Shown: piece by piece, positions 44,351 to 56,396 of the stretch
Numbering within the stretch: position 1 is the stretch's first letter
Layout: every line of letters begins with the position of its first letter
Source: Gigantopelta aegis
Lineage: Eukaryota; Mollusca; Gastropoda; Neomphalida; Peltospiridae
Direction of reading: 5' to 3'
DNA: 64,000 nucleotides
Assembly (NCBI RefSeq): GCF_016097555.1
Contig: NC_054702.1
Span: forward strand, 67,757,963-67,821,962
Translations under genes and position numbers: made by a program
Notes under the pieces: model-generated
The model's input: the letters and a program-made list of their open reading frames with translations, nothing else
The model's database searches: none
Told to the model about the DNA's origin: nothing

Positions 44351-44622
44351 TGTTAATTTTTTGCAAAGTATTGTAACTAATTACTATATTGCAAGAAGGT
44401 GGGTGGTTTGGGGTTGTTATTTAGTTTTTTGGGTGTTTTTTTTTATAAATGCTCCTGTTATTTCTTTTAACAGATTGCTACAAGTCAAACTAGAGCAAAG
44501 ATTATCTGACCATTGCTTTTGAATATTAAACAATCAACAAACTGTGGTCATGGGTTGAACAAAGCAAAAGAATAAACTTTTGTTTGAAAAACAAAAAACA
44601 ACAATAACCAGACAAGCAACTA

Positions 44623-47091
44623 ATGAGAATGGAAAAGAAAGCGCTTGTGTACAGAATCAATGATAACGGCGTTGGGCCGGAGTTACTGCACCAAGTGTTT
44701 CTCGAGAAGGGCTGGCTGGAGTACGACGAGGAAATACACGACGAGTCTGACTGGAACATATGGTGGAAGACATCACGGTTCCGCACCAGCGACTACGATC
44801 AGATCAACCCGTGGCAGCGTCTCAACCACTACCCAAACTCGGTGGGCATCACCAGGAAAGATTTCCTGGCAAGAACATTGAAGCGAATGAAGGGAGTGTA
44901 TGGGAGTGGCGTTTACAACTTCAGTCCAATTGCTTTTAACATCCCTAACGACTACACTAAGTTTGTGGCCGAGTACAGTAAAATGAAGGGGTTGAGTACC
45001 GTTAATGACAAATCACTACTGTGGATCTGCAAGCCGGTCGATATGTCTCGGGGAAGAGGGATATTCTTGTTCCGGGATCTGTCCGAACTGCAGTACGACT
45101 GCAGTGCCGTCATCCAGAGGTACGTAGCCAATCCATTTCTGATAGGGGGTTACAAGTTTGACATTAGGATCTATGTTGCTGTTCCATCGTTCCATCCTCT
45201 GACCGTGTACATTCACCAGGAGGGGCTTGTCCGATTCAGCACGGAGAAATTCAGTCTGGATTCTATAAACAACATTTTTGCCCACTTGACAAACACATCG
45301 ATCAACAAGCACAGTCCCAGCTACACCCACGATAAGGAGAGGGTCGGACCCGGGTGTAAGTGGACTCTGTTGCAGTTACGTTACTATTTTCACCAAAAAG
45401 GTATTGATGATGGTAAAATTTGGCTTCGTATTATCAACATTGTCATCCTCACACTGATCACCCAGGCGCCCTCTGTACCCAAGGTTGAAAACTGCTTCGA
45501 GTTGTACGGCTTCGACATCCTCATTGATGACAATCTAAAGCCGTGGCTTCTGGAAGTTAATTTCAGTCCAGCATTGGCATCCGATTGTCAGGCAGATATT
45601 TTGGTCAAGAAACCGTTGCTTCACGATTTGATGGAAATGTTGAATTTTAAAAGTACTGATGCCGACAGAGGTGCACATCTGGCTAGCAAGTGCAGTACAA
45701 ATACTAAATCAGACCGATACGCCTCACTGAGTATGACAAGCAGACATTACACACCGAGGTATGTTGGCATGTCCAATTCTGATATCCTGAAAAGACAATC
45801 AAATGCTAAAGACAAAAGACTGTCCGATGCTGCCAGTGAAAATGAAGGTTCTGAGAGTGTGGAGCAGCATCCAATATTCGGTCTTCCTCTGGTTCACCAT
45901 TCTGATGATGAAGGAATAGATGAAACACCTGAATCAGCTATGGATGCTTCTAATAGTCATGATTTGCATAATGAGTCCACTGGTGCTATACATTCATCTC
46001 TTCTGAATGGTTATGAGGTGACAGGATCAAAAATAGAAGACATTCCTGAAGGTATACCCGTTTCCATGACACGAACAAATTCAGGTAATTCTTGGACAAG
46101 AAAAGAAAATGGTAATAAACACACAACAAATTCAGCAAGATCTAGAAATTCTTATAAGACACAGCCTGGCTATGGATTACAGAAGGGTCATAGTAAGTCG
46201 TCTACCATTTCTGATAGTGGCATATCAACATTCTCCGGATCTAGTGAAAATTCTGATCGTGTGAAAAAACCTAATTCTGATGGTGAAAGTTGCCCGTCTC
46301 TTCAATCAAAGACTGGTAGTGGAGACCCCGTTGCATTGTCTCCAGATAAAGATAAAACATTGACTAAAGATGGCAAAACGGTTTCTGTACAATGGCAGGC
46401 CATGACCAGAAAACCAGGTCTACCTGGTTTGGCTAGACTTGTAAAGAACCCACTAAACAGCAAGTCCACCCGTTTTAGTACAGTCACCAAAACTGGGAAG
46501 AATGCTTTAGTGAGATCTCAAGAGAGAGGTCCAGGTGCTGCAGGCCATGTACTGGGAAAAGATAAAGCTGGGGGTCTCATGCATATGAAAGATAAAGCTG
46601 GGGGTCTCATGCATATGAAAGATAAAGCTGAAGCCATAGCAGCATGTCAGTCAACACCTTCTCTCAACAAACTGATCACCAGCAAGACGAAATTATCTTC
46701 TTCTATTCCCGATCTGCTGCATTTACCAAAAGTGTCATCAAGTAGGCTGCCCAATCCTAAGCCAGTGGCCGTAAATCAGCACAGGACAGGAATCCTTAAG
46801 CCATCTTTGAGAATGAGCAGGAGCCACTTTGTCAAATCCACACCACCACCACCCAAAGAGGCTCCAGAATGTATTGGGGAGTTTTATCTTGTCTTTCCTT
46901 TCAATGAGGTCACCAAGAAGGCAAGTCAGCCTGTCTTGGATGCCAGAGCCATCATAAGAGAAACTCAAAAACTGATTAAAGAATCTGCTAAAACAAAAGG
47001 AAAATCATCTGGCAAAGGTCAAGGACAGGGGCAGACATCTGCTTCTGAAGAGCCAGTTGATAGACTGTGGGGTCCTCTGAAAGGAACATAA
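44623..47091 (+). CDS. TTLL2: Tubulin polyglutamylase-like TTLL2
   Basis: TTLL enzymes are ATP-grasp ligases that add amino acids, usually glutamate, to tubulin tails in cilia and other stable microtubules. The 822-residue frame is uninterrupted. The catalytic domain spans about residues 8-342: KPWQ-like NPWQRLNHYP (62-71), NDYTKFVAEY (109-118), ATP-binding KPVDMSRGRGIF (137-148), KFDIRIYVAV (178-187), GLVRFSTEKF (201-210), HLTNTSIN (221-228), GCKWTL (244-249), and GFDILIDDNLKPWLLEVN (296-313) with Glu311 and Asn313 as expected metal ligands. Block order and wording fit TTLL2 best. The C-terminal 480 residues are Ser/Lys-rich and low in family signal, longer than in human TTLL2 (592 residues in all). 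A 10-residue unit KDKAGGLMHM is repeated twice at about 46558-46617. Met1 or Met3 may start. An intronless coding region is usual for TTLL2 in other animals as far as I recall. Confidence 0.95.
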   Translation: MRMEKKALVYRINDNGVGPELLHQVFLEKGWLEYDEEIHDESDWNIWWKTSRFRTSDYDQINPWQRLNHYPNSVGITRKDFLARTLKRMKGVYGSGVYNFSPIAFNIPNDYTKFVAEYSKMKGLSTVNDKSLLWICKPVDMSRGRGIFLFRDLSELQYDCSAVIQRYVANPFLIGGYKFDIRIYVAVPSFHPLTVYIHQEGLVRFSTEKFSLDSINNIFAHLTNTSINKHSPSYTHDKERVGPGCKWTLLQLRYYFHQKGIDDGKIWLRIINIVILTLITQAPSVPKVENCFELYGFDILIDDNLKPWLLEVNFSPALASDCQADILVKKPLLHDLMEMLNFKSTDADRGAHLASKCSTNTKSDRYASLSMTSRHYTPRYVGMSNSDILKRQSNAKDKRLSDAASENEGSESVEQHPIFGLPLVHHSDDEGIDETPESAMDASNSHDLHNESTGAIHSSLLNGYEVTGSKIEDIPEGIPVSMTRTNSGNSWTRKENGNKHTTNSARSRNSYKTQPGYGLQKGHSKSSTISDSGISTFSGSSENSDRVKKPNSDGESCPSLQSKTGSGDPVALSPDKDKTLTKDGKTVSVQWQAMTRKPGLPGLARLVKNPLNSKSTRFSTVTKTGKNALVRSQERGPGAAGHVLGKDKAGGLMHMKDKAGGLMHMKDKAEAIAACQSTPSLNKLITSKTKLSSSIPDLLHLPKVSSSRLPNPKPVAVNQHRTGILKPSLRMSRSHFVKSTPPPPKEAPECIGEFYLVFPFNEVTKKASQPVLDARAIIRETQKLIKESAKTKGKSSGKGQGQGQTSASEEPVDRLWGPLKGT

Positions 47092-48314
47092 TGTGAGTTT
47101 CTGCTGTGAACTGAGCACAGAAATCTAACTGGATTACAAAGGAATACTATATTTTATATATATATATATATGAAACAGTGGAGTACATGCCTGCAGTTAA
47201 GCTTGGAGTAAATACTTTCATTGGAGTAAAGCATTTTTAACTTGTGTAATTGCTTGTTCTTTCTTATAAATGAGTAAATACGGGGAAAACCCCCCAGTTG
47301 TTTCTTTAATACCATCAAAGATTCTTTTAATGCAGTCTTTGATTCTTCACATCATTCTGTAAGTATTGATAAAATGTAAAACTATTTCTCTACTTTTATA
47401 GCCACCGACCCTGGGTATTACTAGGCAGTGTAAAATATGTTCGGCTTAAAATACCAATGTTAACAATGCAATCTGATTAAAATTAGCTCTTCTGGTCTAC
47501 CAGAAGGTCTAACAGCATTGCATGGACTCCCATGTCCAGGTGACATTTCATCTATAAATAACAATTTAAATATCGACCAATTACATTTTGCCTTTTATAG
47601 CGTTATTCAGGAGCATACAAATTCTAAAAATATCATGCGAGATTACTTATGCAATAGGCGAATTTGTTGGTCTATTTTAACATTAAAAAATGGGGAAAAG
47701 TAATAAACTCTGGATTGTATACTAGTATAAACAGATTTCATATCTATACCATCACATTTTTTTTTTTTTTTTTTTTTGTCTTGAAACAAATTTTATATAA
47801 AATTTTATATTGAAATTAGTTTCTGGCATACTTTGTAATTCACCTGAATCATTTCGTATACCCTCGGTATAATACCAAATGTTTTCAAATTCTTTTCAAA
47901 TCACTGCCATGATTTTGCAAGTAAGGTTTTGATTGGTCGAATGAAAAGTCAGCTGGACATTGTTAGCAATGCCAATGTGTTTTTCGTTAATTTTATGAGG
48001 ACAAAAGAGGTAATATACCTTGAAAACTAGGGTCAGTGGCTTTAATATTCATGTTAATAATTGATATATAGGTAGGTAAATAGGTAGTAATTATGACATA
48101 AACAGCAAGAAATGTATATGTTTATGTAAGTTTTATGTAAGTTCCGTGTCTGGTGTATTCAAGGATGTGGTGTCTGCTATCCTGTCTATGGGAAAAACTC
48201 AGGGCAATGTCCTCTTTGGGTGACTTAAATATTAGAAAATAATGGTGTTAGTTGCCCAAATAATATTATTTCATCAATCTTCTTCAGAGCTATAACATAT
48301 GAGCCACTATTGAA
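47092..48314. other. TTLL2 downstream region
   Basis: An AT-rich stretch with a short (TA)n tract at 47155-47171, a T run at 47758-47777 and a SINE body scrap near 48140-48200. AATAAA at 47702-47707 is a candidate TTLL2 poly(A) signal. No further gene is seen. Confidence 0.5.
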
Positions 48315-49472
48315 TGAAGGGACAAATAAGGCATTTGGCCTGGTATGCATATTCAACGATATATAATGCACATTAATGCTTAATATCAACAAGTATAATC
48401 ATATTGTTAATTAATAAAACGGTTAAATGTGATGGCTATTATATATAATGGGTGCAGCCATTTTGTACCATCCCAGTGAATACACCCTCTGGCGAGCTGG
48501 TGGTTACGTAATACCTAACGTGTCACATCAGGAATTAGTCTTCAAACTGAAGAAACAAAACATACCTGATTTTTGCAGATGCATCACAATGTTCTGTAAT
48601 AATATCCAGCTCAGTAAGCCGACAAGAAGTATATATTATTTTTTAATAACCATTGTCAAAGTGTTGAAATAACTGTATTATGTTTTGTACATAAATTAAC
48701 TCACGTACTGAAATAATAATCGGAGTGTTTTCTTGGTTAATTGGTCTTTTCTTTCCGTGGCCTGTACCTGTGGTTCCTGATTGGCAGGTGTATATTTAGA
48801 CGGTCCCCAGACACTGTCTAGACACACTAAAAAGATGTGCCTCTATTATTAAGATCACAAGGTATTGTTTGTTAGCCACGCAGACACCCCTCAAATCATA
48901 ATGGACATTATCAGCCGTCTGTAAAACCCTTTATTAAGTAGACTTTCCCATCTAAAATCACAAAACTGACCAATTACGTAGTCCCAAAGAAAAGAAAATT
49001 ATCACTTGGGTATCATGAGTGGTCGTTTTTGCTCAAACGTACCCTACCAATAGGCCTAATAATAAAAAATATTTCATTGGATTTTTTTAAAGAGAAAAAT
49101 ATTATAACTCCATTTCGTTCTATTGACGCAAATTGAAATATATTTAGCTAAATAGTTTATTATACTATCAAGTCATTTATGTTGTTTTACAAGTCAGGTT
49201 GATAAAAGCGAAGTGTCTTGTCATAAATTAGAGCATTTGTTTACACTGTGCTTAGAGGATTTGGACGGAGCTGACGTCACTTCGCCCCAAGCTATACCAC
49301 CGGATGTCACAAAAAAAAAAAAAATGGCTGCCACCAGTTAGCAGGAATAATCATGTTTTTATATTAACTCTAAAATTACGCGTTTTTCATTTGTTAAAGT
49401 GTCAGTATGTATTGGTGGTCCGGGTATGCATCTTTCCAACACATAAGGCTCTTATTTGAGTTTATCCTCCCT
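48315..49472. mobile_element. TTAA-flanked MITE 'A', second copy without nested insert
   Basis: It is in the opposite orientation to the copy at 29012-30877. The right flank TTAA lies at 49473-49476; the left flank has decayed to TGAA. Shared landmarks include CCAGGCCAAATGCCTTA (reverse strand), CACTTCGCCCCAAGCTATAC and AGTGACGTCAGCTC on the equivalent strand. The MITE B insertion site is empty here (near 49141-49156). Confidence 0.87.
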
Positions 49473-50683
49473 TTAATATTTGTATTGCATATATTTATTC
49501 CACATTAAAATCTTGCTCATGGTTTGTGGTTCACTTACCTTAATTTGCCAACATCCATTATTATTTTTTGGGCCACCATATGTTTTGGCGAGTTTCAAAC
49601 CGTGTAAAATGCATATGAAAGATTGTCTGCTGCTACATGTATGTGGTAAGTTTTCGCTCACTCTCTAGACCAAGCGTTAAAATAATTATATTATATGTTA
49701 GACCCCACATTTGAAAACGCAATAATTTAAAACATGTTGAGTTGTCAGAGACAGTGTCATGTTGACCTCCTAATCATTGGCATATAACCATGGGGACCAT
49801 GCCCCCACCCCATTCATAGCTTTTCCAGCCAATCACAGGTATGTGTGCAGGGAGTGTTGAGAGAGTTGAAACTCTTGCTCAAGAAAATATTCTCTCTCTT
49901 TTTTTTTTTTTAATGTCTTTTCTGGGACATCATGTCTGAAGACCTAGACTCTTTGCACACCAATATCTAGACCCCTACATAAATTCCTGCACAGATGCCT
50001 GTCATCCCATGATACAACTCATAGCCCCCACCCCACCCTACCCCCACTTCCACTATAAAGTCCTTGGTTATACCAGTGTCCCTAAATCAGCCTCTTAAAT
50101 TGAAAGCATCTGAATGTTTGAAATTTTTTGTTAAAAATAAATGAACCTACATGTACATAAAGTAATTTATAAACATTCCTTTCTTTCTTTTTCCAGTAGA
50201 CGAGAATAATTTACAAGTTAATGACCTGCGAAACGTGAACCACTTGCACGCAATGCTTAGTGTTGTAAGTGCAGTGTCACTGGTGTACTGTCGGTCAGAG
50301 AACACAAGCACATCCACATAAATCAACCCGGCAACAACCCAATTTGCCTCATTGCCATAACATGTCTAGTTCAAGCCTTTTGTGTTTGGCAATTTTGCAT
50401 TTATCTCTACTCAGCAAACGTTATGACAATAATGCGGATTAGTTCCTTGCATTGGTCTGTGTTTCATAGCAGTGGTAAGCCCACTTGACTACACAATGTC
50501 TTACTAAATGGGAGGATTTGGTGTGTGGGGAGGGCATACAGTTTTTTTCTCTACCTGGTTTGAATAATATATATATATTAATTTATCATACCTTGTAACT
50601 GCAAACTGAATATGGCTTGTTACAGCCGTCTGTCCTGTTGATGACAAATATGTGTTAGCTTGTGAATTTCTGATACAATGTTA
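49473..50683. other. Intergenic, no feature recognised
   Basis: Contains a T run near 49899-49911 and C-rich patches near 50021-50050. I see no gene. Confidence 0.45.
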
Positions 50684-50993
50684 TTAAAGGACCTATCCTG
50701 AGTTTGCTGCCAATTTGTAGCATGTTTATGACTGGTAAATCCTTTTTGATGACTAAAATTACATATTAAAGATAGTTTCCTCTTTAGAATCTCAGTATCT
50801 GTATAAACAAGGTGTTTGTTGTCATGTTAATGTTTGTAGTAGCCCAATAATTTTGTACATATAATTACAAAGTAAAATGAGCACTGACTGCTACACACAT
50901 TAGCACATATGACTGCAAACACATTGGATATACAGTTACTGGTATTCGAAACAAGAAAATGATTTTAATATGTAATTTTAAATATATTTAATA

Positions 50994-53610
50994 CACCAGC
51001 CTTGTGTAGTGGTTAGACGTAATACACAAGCCTCATGTAGTGGTTAAGTCTTAATACACCAGCCTCGTGTTGTGGTTAAGTCTTAATACACCAGCCTCGT
51101 GTAGTGGTTAAGTCTTAATGCACCAGCCTCGTGTAGTGGTTAAGTCTTAATACACCAGCCTCGTGTAGTGGTTAAGTCTTAATGCACCAGCCTCGTGTAG
51201 TGGTTAAGTCTTAATGCACCAGCCTCGTGTAGTGGTTAAGTCTTAATTCACCAGCCTCGTGTAGTGGTTAAGTCTTAATGCACCAGCCTCGTGTAGTGGT
51301 TAAGTCTTAATGCACCAGCCTCGTGTAGTGGTTAAGTCTTAATACACCAGCCTCGTGTAGTGGTTAAGTCTTAATACACCAGCCTCGTGTAGTGGTTAAG
51401 TCTTAATACACCAGCCTCGTGTAGTGGTTAAGTCTTAATGCACCAGCCTCGTGTAGTGGAGTCTAAATACACCAGCCTCATGTAGTGGTTAAGTCTTAAT
51501 ACACCAGCCTTGTGTAGTGGTTAAGTCTTAATACACCAACCTTGTGTAGTGGGTAAGTCTTAATACACCAGCCGTGTGTAGTGGTTAAGTCTTAATACAC
51601 CAGCCTTGTGTAGTGGTTAAGTCTTAATACACCAGCCTCGTGTAGTGGTTAAGTCTTAATACACCAGCCTCGTGTAGTGGTTAAGTCTTAATGCACCAGC
51701 CTCGTGTAGTGGTTAAGTCTAAATACACCAGCCTCGTGTAGTGGTTAAGTCTTAATACACCAGCCTTGTGTAGTGGTTAGACGTAATACACAAGCCTCAT
51801 GTAGTGGTTAAGTCTTAATACACCAGCCTCGTGTAGTGGTTAAGTCTTAATGCACCAGCCTCGTGTAGTGGTTAAGTCTAAATACACCAGCCTCGTGTAG
51901 TAGTTAAGTCTTAATACACCAGCCTTGTGTAGTGGTTAGACGTAATACACAAGCCTCATGTAGTGGTTAAGTCTTAATACACCAGCCTCGTGTAGTGGTT
52001 AAGTCTTAATGCACCAGCCTCGTGTAGTGGTTAAGTCTTAATGCACCAGCCTCGTGTAGTGGTTAAGTCTTAATACACCAGCCTCGTGTAGTGTTTAAGT
52101 CTTAATGCACCAGCCTCGTGTAGTGGTTAAGTCTTAATGCACCAGCCTCGTGTAGTGGTTAAGTCTTAATACACCAGCCTCGTGTAGTGGTTAAGTCTTA
52201 ATGCACCAGCCTCGTGTAGTGGTTAAGTCTTAATGCACCAGCCTCGTGTAGTGGTTAAGTCTTAATACACCAGCCTCGTGTAGTGGTTAAGTCTTAATGC
52301 ACCAGCCTCGTGTAGTGGTTAAGTCTTAATGCACCAGCCTCGTGTAGTGGTTAAGTCTTAATACACCAGCCTCGTGTAGTGGTTAAGTCTTAATACACCA
52401 GCCTCGTGTAGTGGTTAAGTCTTAATACACCAGCCTCGTGTAGTGGTTAAGTCTTAATGCACCAGCCTCGTGTAGTGGAGTCTAAATACACTAGCCTCAT
52501 GTAGTGGTTAAGTCTTAATACACCAGCCTTGTGTAGTGGTTAAGTCTTAATACACCAACCTTGTGTAGTGGTTAAGTCTTAATACACCAGCCTTGTGTAG
52601 TGGTTAAGTCTTAATACACCAGCCTTGTGTAGTAGTTAAGTCTTAATACACCAGCCTCGTGTAGTGGTTAAGTCTTAATACACCAGCCTCGTGTAGTGGT
52701 TAAGTCTTAATGCACCAGCCTCGTGTAGTGGTTAAGTCTAAATACACCAGCCTCGTGTAGTGGTTAAGTCTTAATACACCAGCCTTGTGTAGTGGTTAGA
52801 CGTAATACACAAGCCTCATGTAGTGGTTAAGTCTTAATACACCAGCCTCGTGTAGTGGTTAAGTCTTAATGCACCAGCCTCGTGTAGTGGTTAAGTCTAA
52901 ATACACCAGCCTCGTGTAGTAGTTAAGTCTTAATACACCAGCCTTGTGTAGTGGTTAGACGTAATACACAAGCCTCATGTAGTGGTTAAGTCTTAATACA
53001 CCAGCCTCGTGTAGTGGTTAAGTCTTAATGCACCAGCCTCGTGTAGTGGTTAAGTCTTAATGCACCAGCCTCGTGTAGTGGTTAAGTCTTAATACACCAG
53101 CCTCGTGTAGTGGTTAAGTCTTAATGCACCAGCCTCGTGTAGTGGTTAAGTCTTAATGCACCAGCCTCGTGTAGTGGTTAAGTCTTAATACACCAGCCTC
53201 GTGTAGTGGTTAAGTCTTAATGCACCAGCCTCGTGTAGTGGTTAAGTCTTAATGCACCAGCCTCGTGTAGTGGTTAAGTCTTAATACACCAGCCTCGTGT
53301 AGTGGTTAAGTCTTAATACACCAGCCTCGTGTAGTGGTTAAGTCTTAATACACCAGCCTTGTGTAGTGGTTAAGCCATCAGACACAATCCTGATATATAC
53401 TGGGTTTGTATCCCAGTACTGGATCCCACCCAGAGAAAGTTTAGAGACTCAGTGGGTAGGTGTAAGACCACTACACTGACGATTCTCTCACTAACCACTA
53501 ACAACTAACTCACTGTCATGGACATGCATTCCCAGATAGCTGAATTGTGTGCCCGGGACAGTGTACTTGAACCTTAATTGGATATAAGCATGAAAATAAC
53601 TATAAATGAA
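50994..53610 (+). mobile_element. SINE with massively expanded tRNA-like head
   Basis: A related direct repeat (TTTAAATATATTTAATA at about 50977-50993; ATTAAATGTATTTAATA at 53611-53627) flanks array plus SINE as one insertion. The SINE part after the array (53350-53610) has GTGTAGTGGTTAAGCCATC, GGGTTTGTATCCCAG, GGTAGGTGTAAGACCACTAC and GTGTACTTGAACCTTAATTG. These match the unexpanded copy at 56083-56330. Confidence 0.82.
50998..53372. repeat. 32-bp tandem array, about 74 units
   Basis: The unit is about 32 bp and contains CACCAGCCTCGTGTAGTGG followed by TTAAGTCTTAAT. Most variation is ATACACC/ATGCACC and CTCG/CTTG/CTCA. A marked variant with GGTTAGACGTAATACACAAG occurs at about 51010, 51775, 51929, 52795 and 52948. 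The spacing shows a higher-order duplication of about 1017 bp. Shortened units (GTGGAGTCTAAATAC) occur near 51456 and 52473, also 1017 bp apart. Confidence 0.97.
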
Positions 53611-54190
53611 ATTAAATGTATTTAATATGTAAGTTCAGTCACCAGGAAGACTCTGGTTAGTTGGGTAAATCTTCCATTGGTTACAAACTCAGGTTACATG
53701 TAGTTCCTTTAAAACGGCTCCATTCCTTTCTCACCTACCAGAAAAAAGCTGGTTACGACCCTGTGGCAGATTTATGCATCTAATGACAAGTAATCTCCAG
53801 TTTATCTTAAATGTTACAATTTAGATGATTTATACATTCTAGATTGCTTCCATAATGTTTGCTGTTTGTATACTACAGGGAAACTCTTCTAAACCGAACA
53901 CCCTCGAAACCAAGAAAAAAGTCCGGTTTTAAGAGGTATCCGGTTTAGAGAGGTTCTCTTCTGCACAGATATTTATAAAGGGACCGTGAAAAACATCTAG
54001 TTTTGAAGGAATTTCGGTTTACAGTAGGTCCGGTTTTGAGACGTTTCTTTTTGTGGGGGGATGGTTTGCTCACAACTTTTGTGGAACTACGTACATGTTC
54101 AAGAAATTTCTGACAAATAGAGACTTTTAATGACTAATATTTAATAACATCTTAAATATGGTTGAGTTTTTTTTTAATGTTAGTATCAGT

Positions 54191-54531
54191 CAGGACTTCT
54201 AGATTATGGTAGCCCCACTCCCATTGCTAGTGATATTCAATGTTGGGCTAGTAAATAACTACTATCGTCATGCCCAATGACTAGTTGAAAAACAAAAACA
54301 TTTATCAAATGCTGCATTTAAGTCTATTTTGTTATATTGGCCCCACTCCCATCTCAAATCTAAGGATTTTTAAGCTCTATTTCCTTTTTTAGGTGACATG
54401 TCCAATTATTCCTATTAGTAAAATGGTATTTACTTAAAGTAGGGCTAGTAAATTTTTATTCATGGCTAGTACATTTTTTAAATCACTGATCCCATGGCTA
54501 GTGGATTTTGATAACAATTCTAGAAGCACTG
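54191..54531. mobile_element. CAGGGCTTCTAGA MITE, single-unit copy
   Basis: It starts CAGGACTTCTAGATTATGG and ends AATTCTAGAAGCACTG, with one 87-bp unit only. The rest of the element follows (GGTGACATGTCCAATTATTC, CCCATGGCTAGTGGATTTTG). Flanks GTATCAGT and GTGTCAGT may be an imperfect 8-bp target duplication. It is the unexpanded counterpart of 34557-36799. Confidence 0.85.
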
Positions 54532-54723
54532 TGTCAGTATACTCTGTGTGTTTCTGGTCATCCTAATGTTGTAATAGCTTGAACTTAATTTTACTTTCAA
54601 ATGTTTTGGGTTTTTTTTTTTCATGTACACCTAATATTATTTGGAGATGAAATCTAGTTTTGGTTACTACAAACATTGGGACAACCAGAGAGACCTTGGA
54701 TATAATACTTGGATATTCTAAAC

Positions 54724-55019
54724 TATGAAGTTTGTTTTGTTTAATGACACCACTTGAGCACATTGGTTTATTAATCATCGACTGTTGGATGTCAAACATT
54801 TGGTTATTTTGACATATAGTCTAAGAAAGGAAACACGCATCGTTTTTCCATTACTGGTAAAGGATCTTTTATATGCACCATCCCACAGACAGGATAGCAC
54901 ATACCACTGTCTTTGATATACCAGTCATGGTACACTGGCTGGAATGAGATATAACCCAGTGGGCCTATTGACAGGGATCCATCCCAAACCGACCTTACCA
55001 CTGGGCTACGTCCCACCCC
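54724..55019 (-). mobile_element. SINE inside a MITE 'C' fragment
   Basis: In reverse it runs tail (GTTTGTTTTGTTTAATGACA), body (AAGGATCTTTTATATGCACC) and head (ACCACTGGGCTACGTCCCAC). The direct repeat TATTCTAAAC occurs at 54714-54723 and 55020-55029, and the flanking sequence on both sides belongs to MITE C. Confidence 0.9.
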
Positions 55020-55029
55020 TATTCTAAAC

Positions 55030-55625
55030 AAGAACATATATTTGATATGTACTTTTGGTAGGTAAAAACTTTGCATGTTAGTCAGAAACATGTTAATAAC
55101 AGTAGGTTTGGGTGCAGAAAATTATGCAGGAGGGTCTAGACTGTCACAAGTGAATTTTAAGGGGGGAGGTCATGCTCCCCCAAAAAATATATTGAAAAAA
55201 AGAAAATTTGCCTTGTGCAGGGGAGGGGTGGGGATTCGAACCCACCTGAATAGCAAATTCAAAACAGTCCCTTTCATTTCTTATGCTTGACATGGAGTTG
55301 TTCCAGAAATGATGGTGCTCATTACAGTCCAATATTTTAAATATTCACCACTTATAAAACAAAAATCAAATATGAACAGTATTTACATTTAGAGTGATAT
55401 ATCATCATATTTTGACTTCTACCCTTAAATTGGTGCCATGTGTGTAAATTGGTAAAACCATTATTATAATTTTCCTGGGTTTTTTCCATTTCAGGCATGG
55501 GATGGGCAACAAGTTATGGAAAGGTTCAATTCATGAATTTTAATTTGAATAACTTGTGTCCAATTCTTTCTGCATTTTATATACATCAAAATAAATTTTA
55601 ATCAATGAAAGGTTAATATTTTTTT

Positions 55626-55679
<54 letters not shown>

Positions 55680-56082
55680 GTATGAAGCTCAATTAACAGA
55701 TTTATACACGTATTACAAAATATGCATTGTAATACTGAGTCAAGTATCTTAAAAAATGTATTTTAAAACACTTTGATGCTTATCAATAATATCAGATATC
55801 CACTCCCCACACTTACACATATGTGTTGACCTGTAGTATAAAATGCATTGTGATACAATCATGGGTTTGACAAGACAAAATGTATTGGGCAGATAATTTT
55901 GAAGCTATCTTAATACACATGTACTATGATATTGCAAAACCATTGTATACTATGGCGGGTATCGTAGTGACGTTATAACCTATGACATTGTTTTACGATA
56001 TTGTAGTGCTAAGATGTATGTAGCTTCAAAGTCTGTAGCCTGTATTTTACTAATTCATTAAAAACACTTGCATATATAATAC
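55030..56082. other. Intergenic AT-rich segment
   Basis: Contains the remaining MITE C arm at its start and an (AT)n run at about 55630-55676. No gene is seen. Confidence 0.45.
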
Positions 56083-56330
56083 CGGCCTCTGTGGTGTCGT
56101 CGTTAGGATATCGGATATCAGGCTGGTAGGTACAGGGTTTACAGCCTGGTACCGGACCCAGAGAGAGAGTTTTAACAACTCAATGGGTAGGTGTAAGACC
56201 ACTACACCCTCTTCTCTCTCAATAACAACTAACCCACTGTCCTGAACAGACAGCCCAGATAGCTGAGGTGTGCACCCAGGACAGCGTGCTTGAACCTTAA
56301 TCGGAAATAATTTAAAAGAAAGAAAGCATA
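56083..56330 (+). mobile_element. SINE, same family as the expanded one
   Basis: The head ACCGGCCTCTGTGGTGTCGT and B-box-like ACAGGGTTTACAGCCTGG are followed by GGTAGGTGTAAGACCACTAC and GCGTGCTTGAACCTTAATCG, ending in an AAAGAAAG tail. The single head shows the state before expansion. Confidence 0.88.
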
Positions 56331-56358
56331 TGTAATATAATATATAATACATTAACCC

Positions 56359-56360
56359 AT

Positions 56361-56396
<36 letters not shown>

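Larger units (their letters stand above)
41276..44622. other. UTP14-TTLL2 intergenic region
   Basis: It contains two GGCCTAATTCA MITEs, a poly-G tract (about 42246-42269), a reverse SINE (42920-43180), a poly-C tract (43246-43267), a repeat copy (43749-44194) and a SINE (44132-44350). The TTLL2 promoter should lie here. Confidence 0.6.
50688..53708. mobile_element. TTAA-flanked MITE 'C' containing SINE and 32-bp array
   Basis: TTAA at 50684-50687 and 53709-53712 flanks the inverted ends AGGACCTATCCTGAGTTTGC and AAACTCAGGTTACATGTAGT..CCT. The interior has CCTTTTTGATGACTAAAATT and ACAAGAAAATGATTTTAATA, then a SINE whose head expanded into the 32-bp array, then the remaining right arm from about 53628. 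Other fragments of this family are at 40366-40739, about 54556-55070 and about 62340-62580. Confidence 0.82.
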
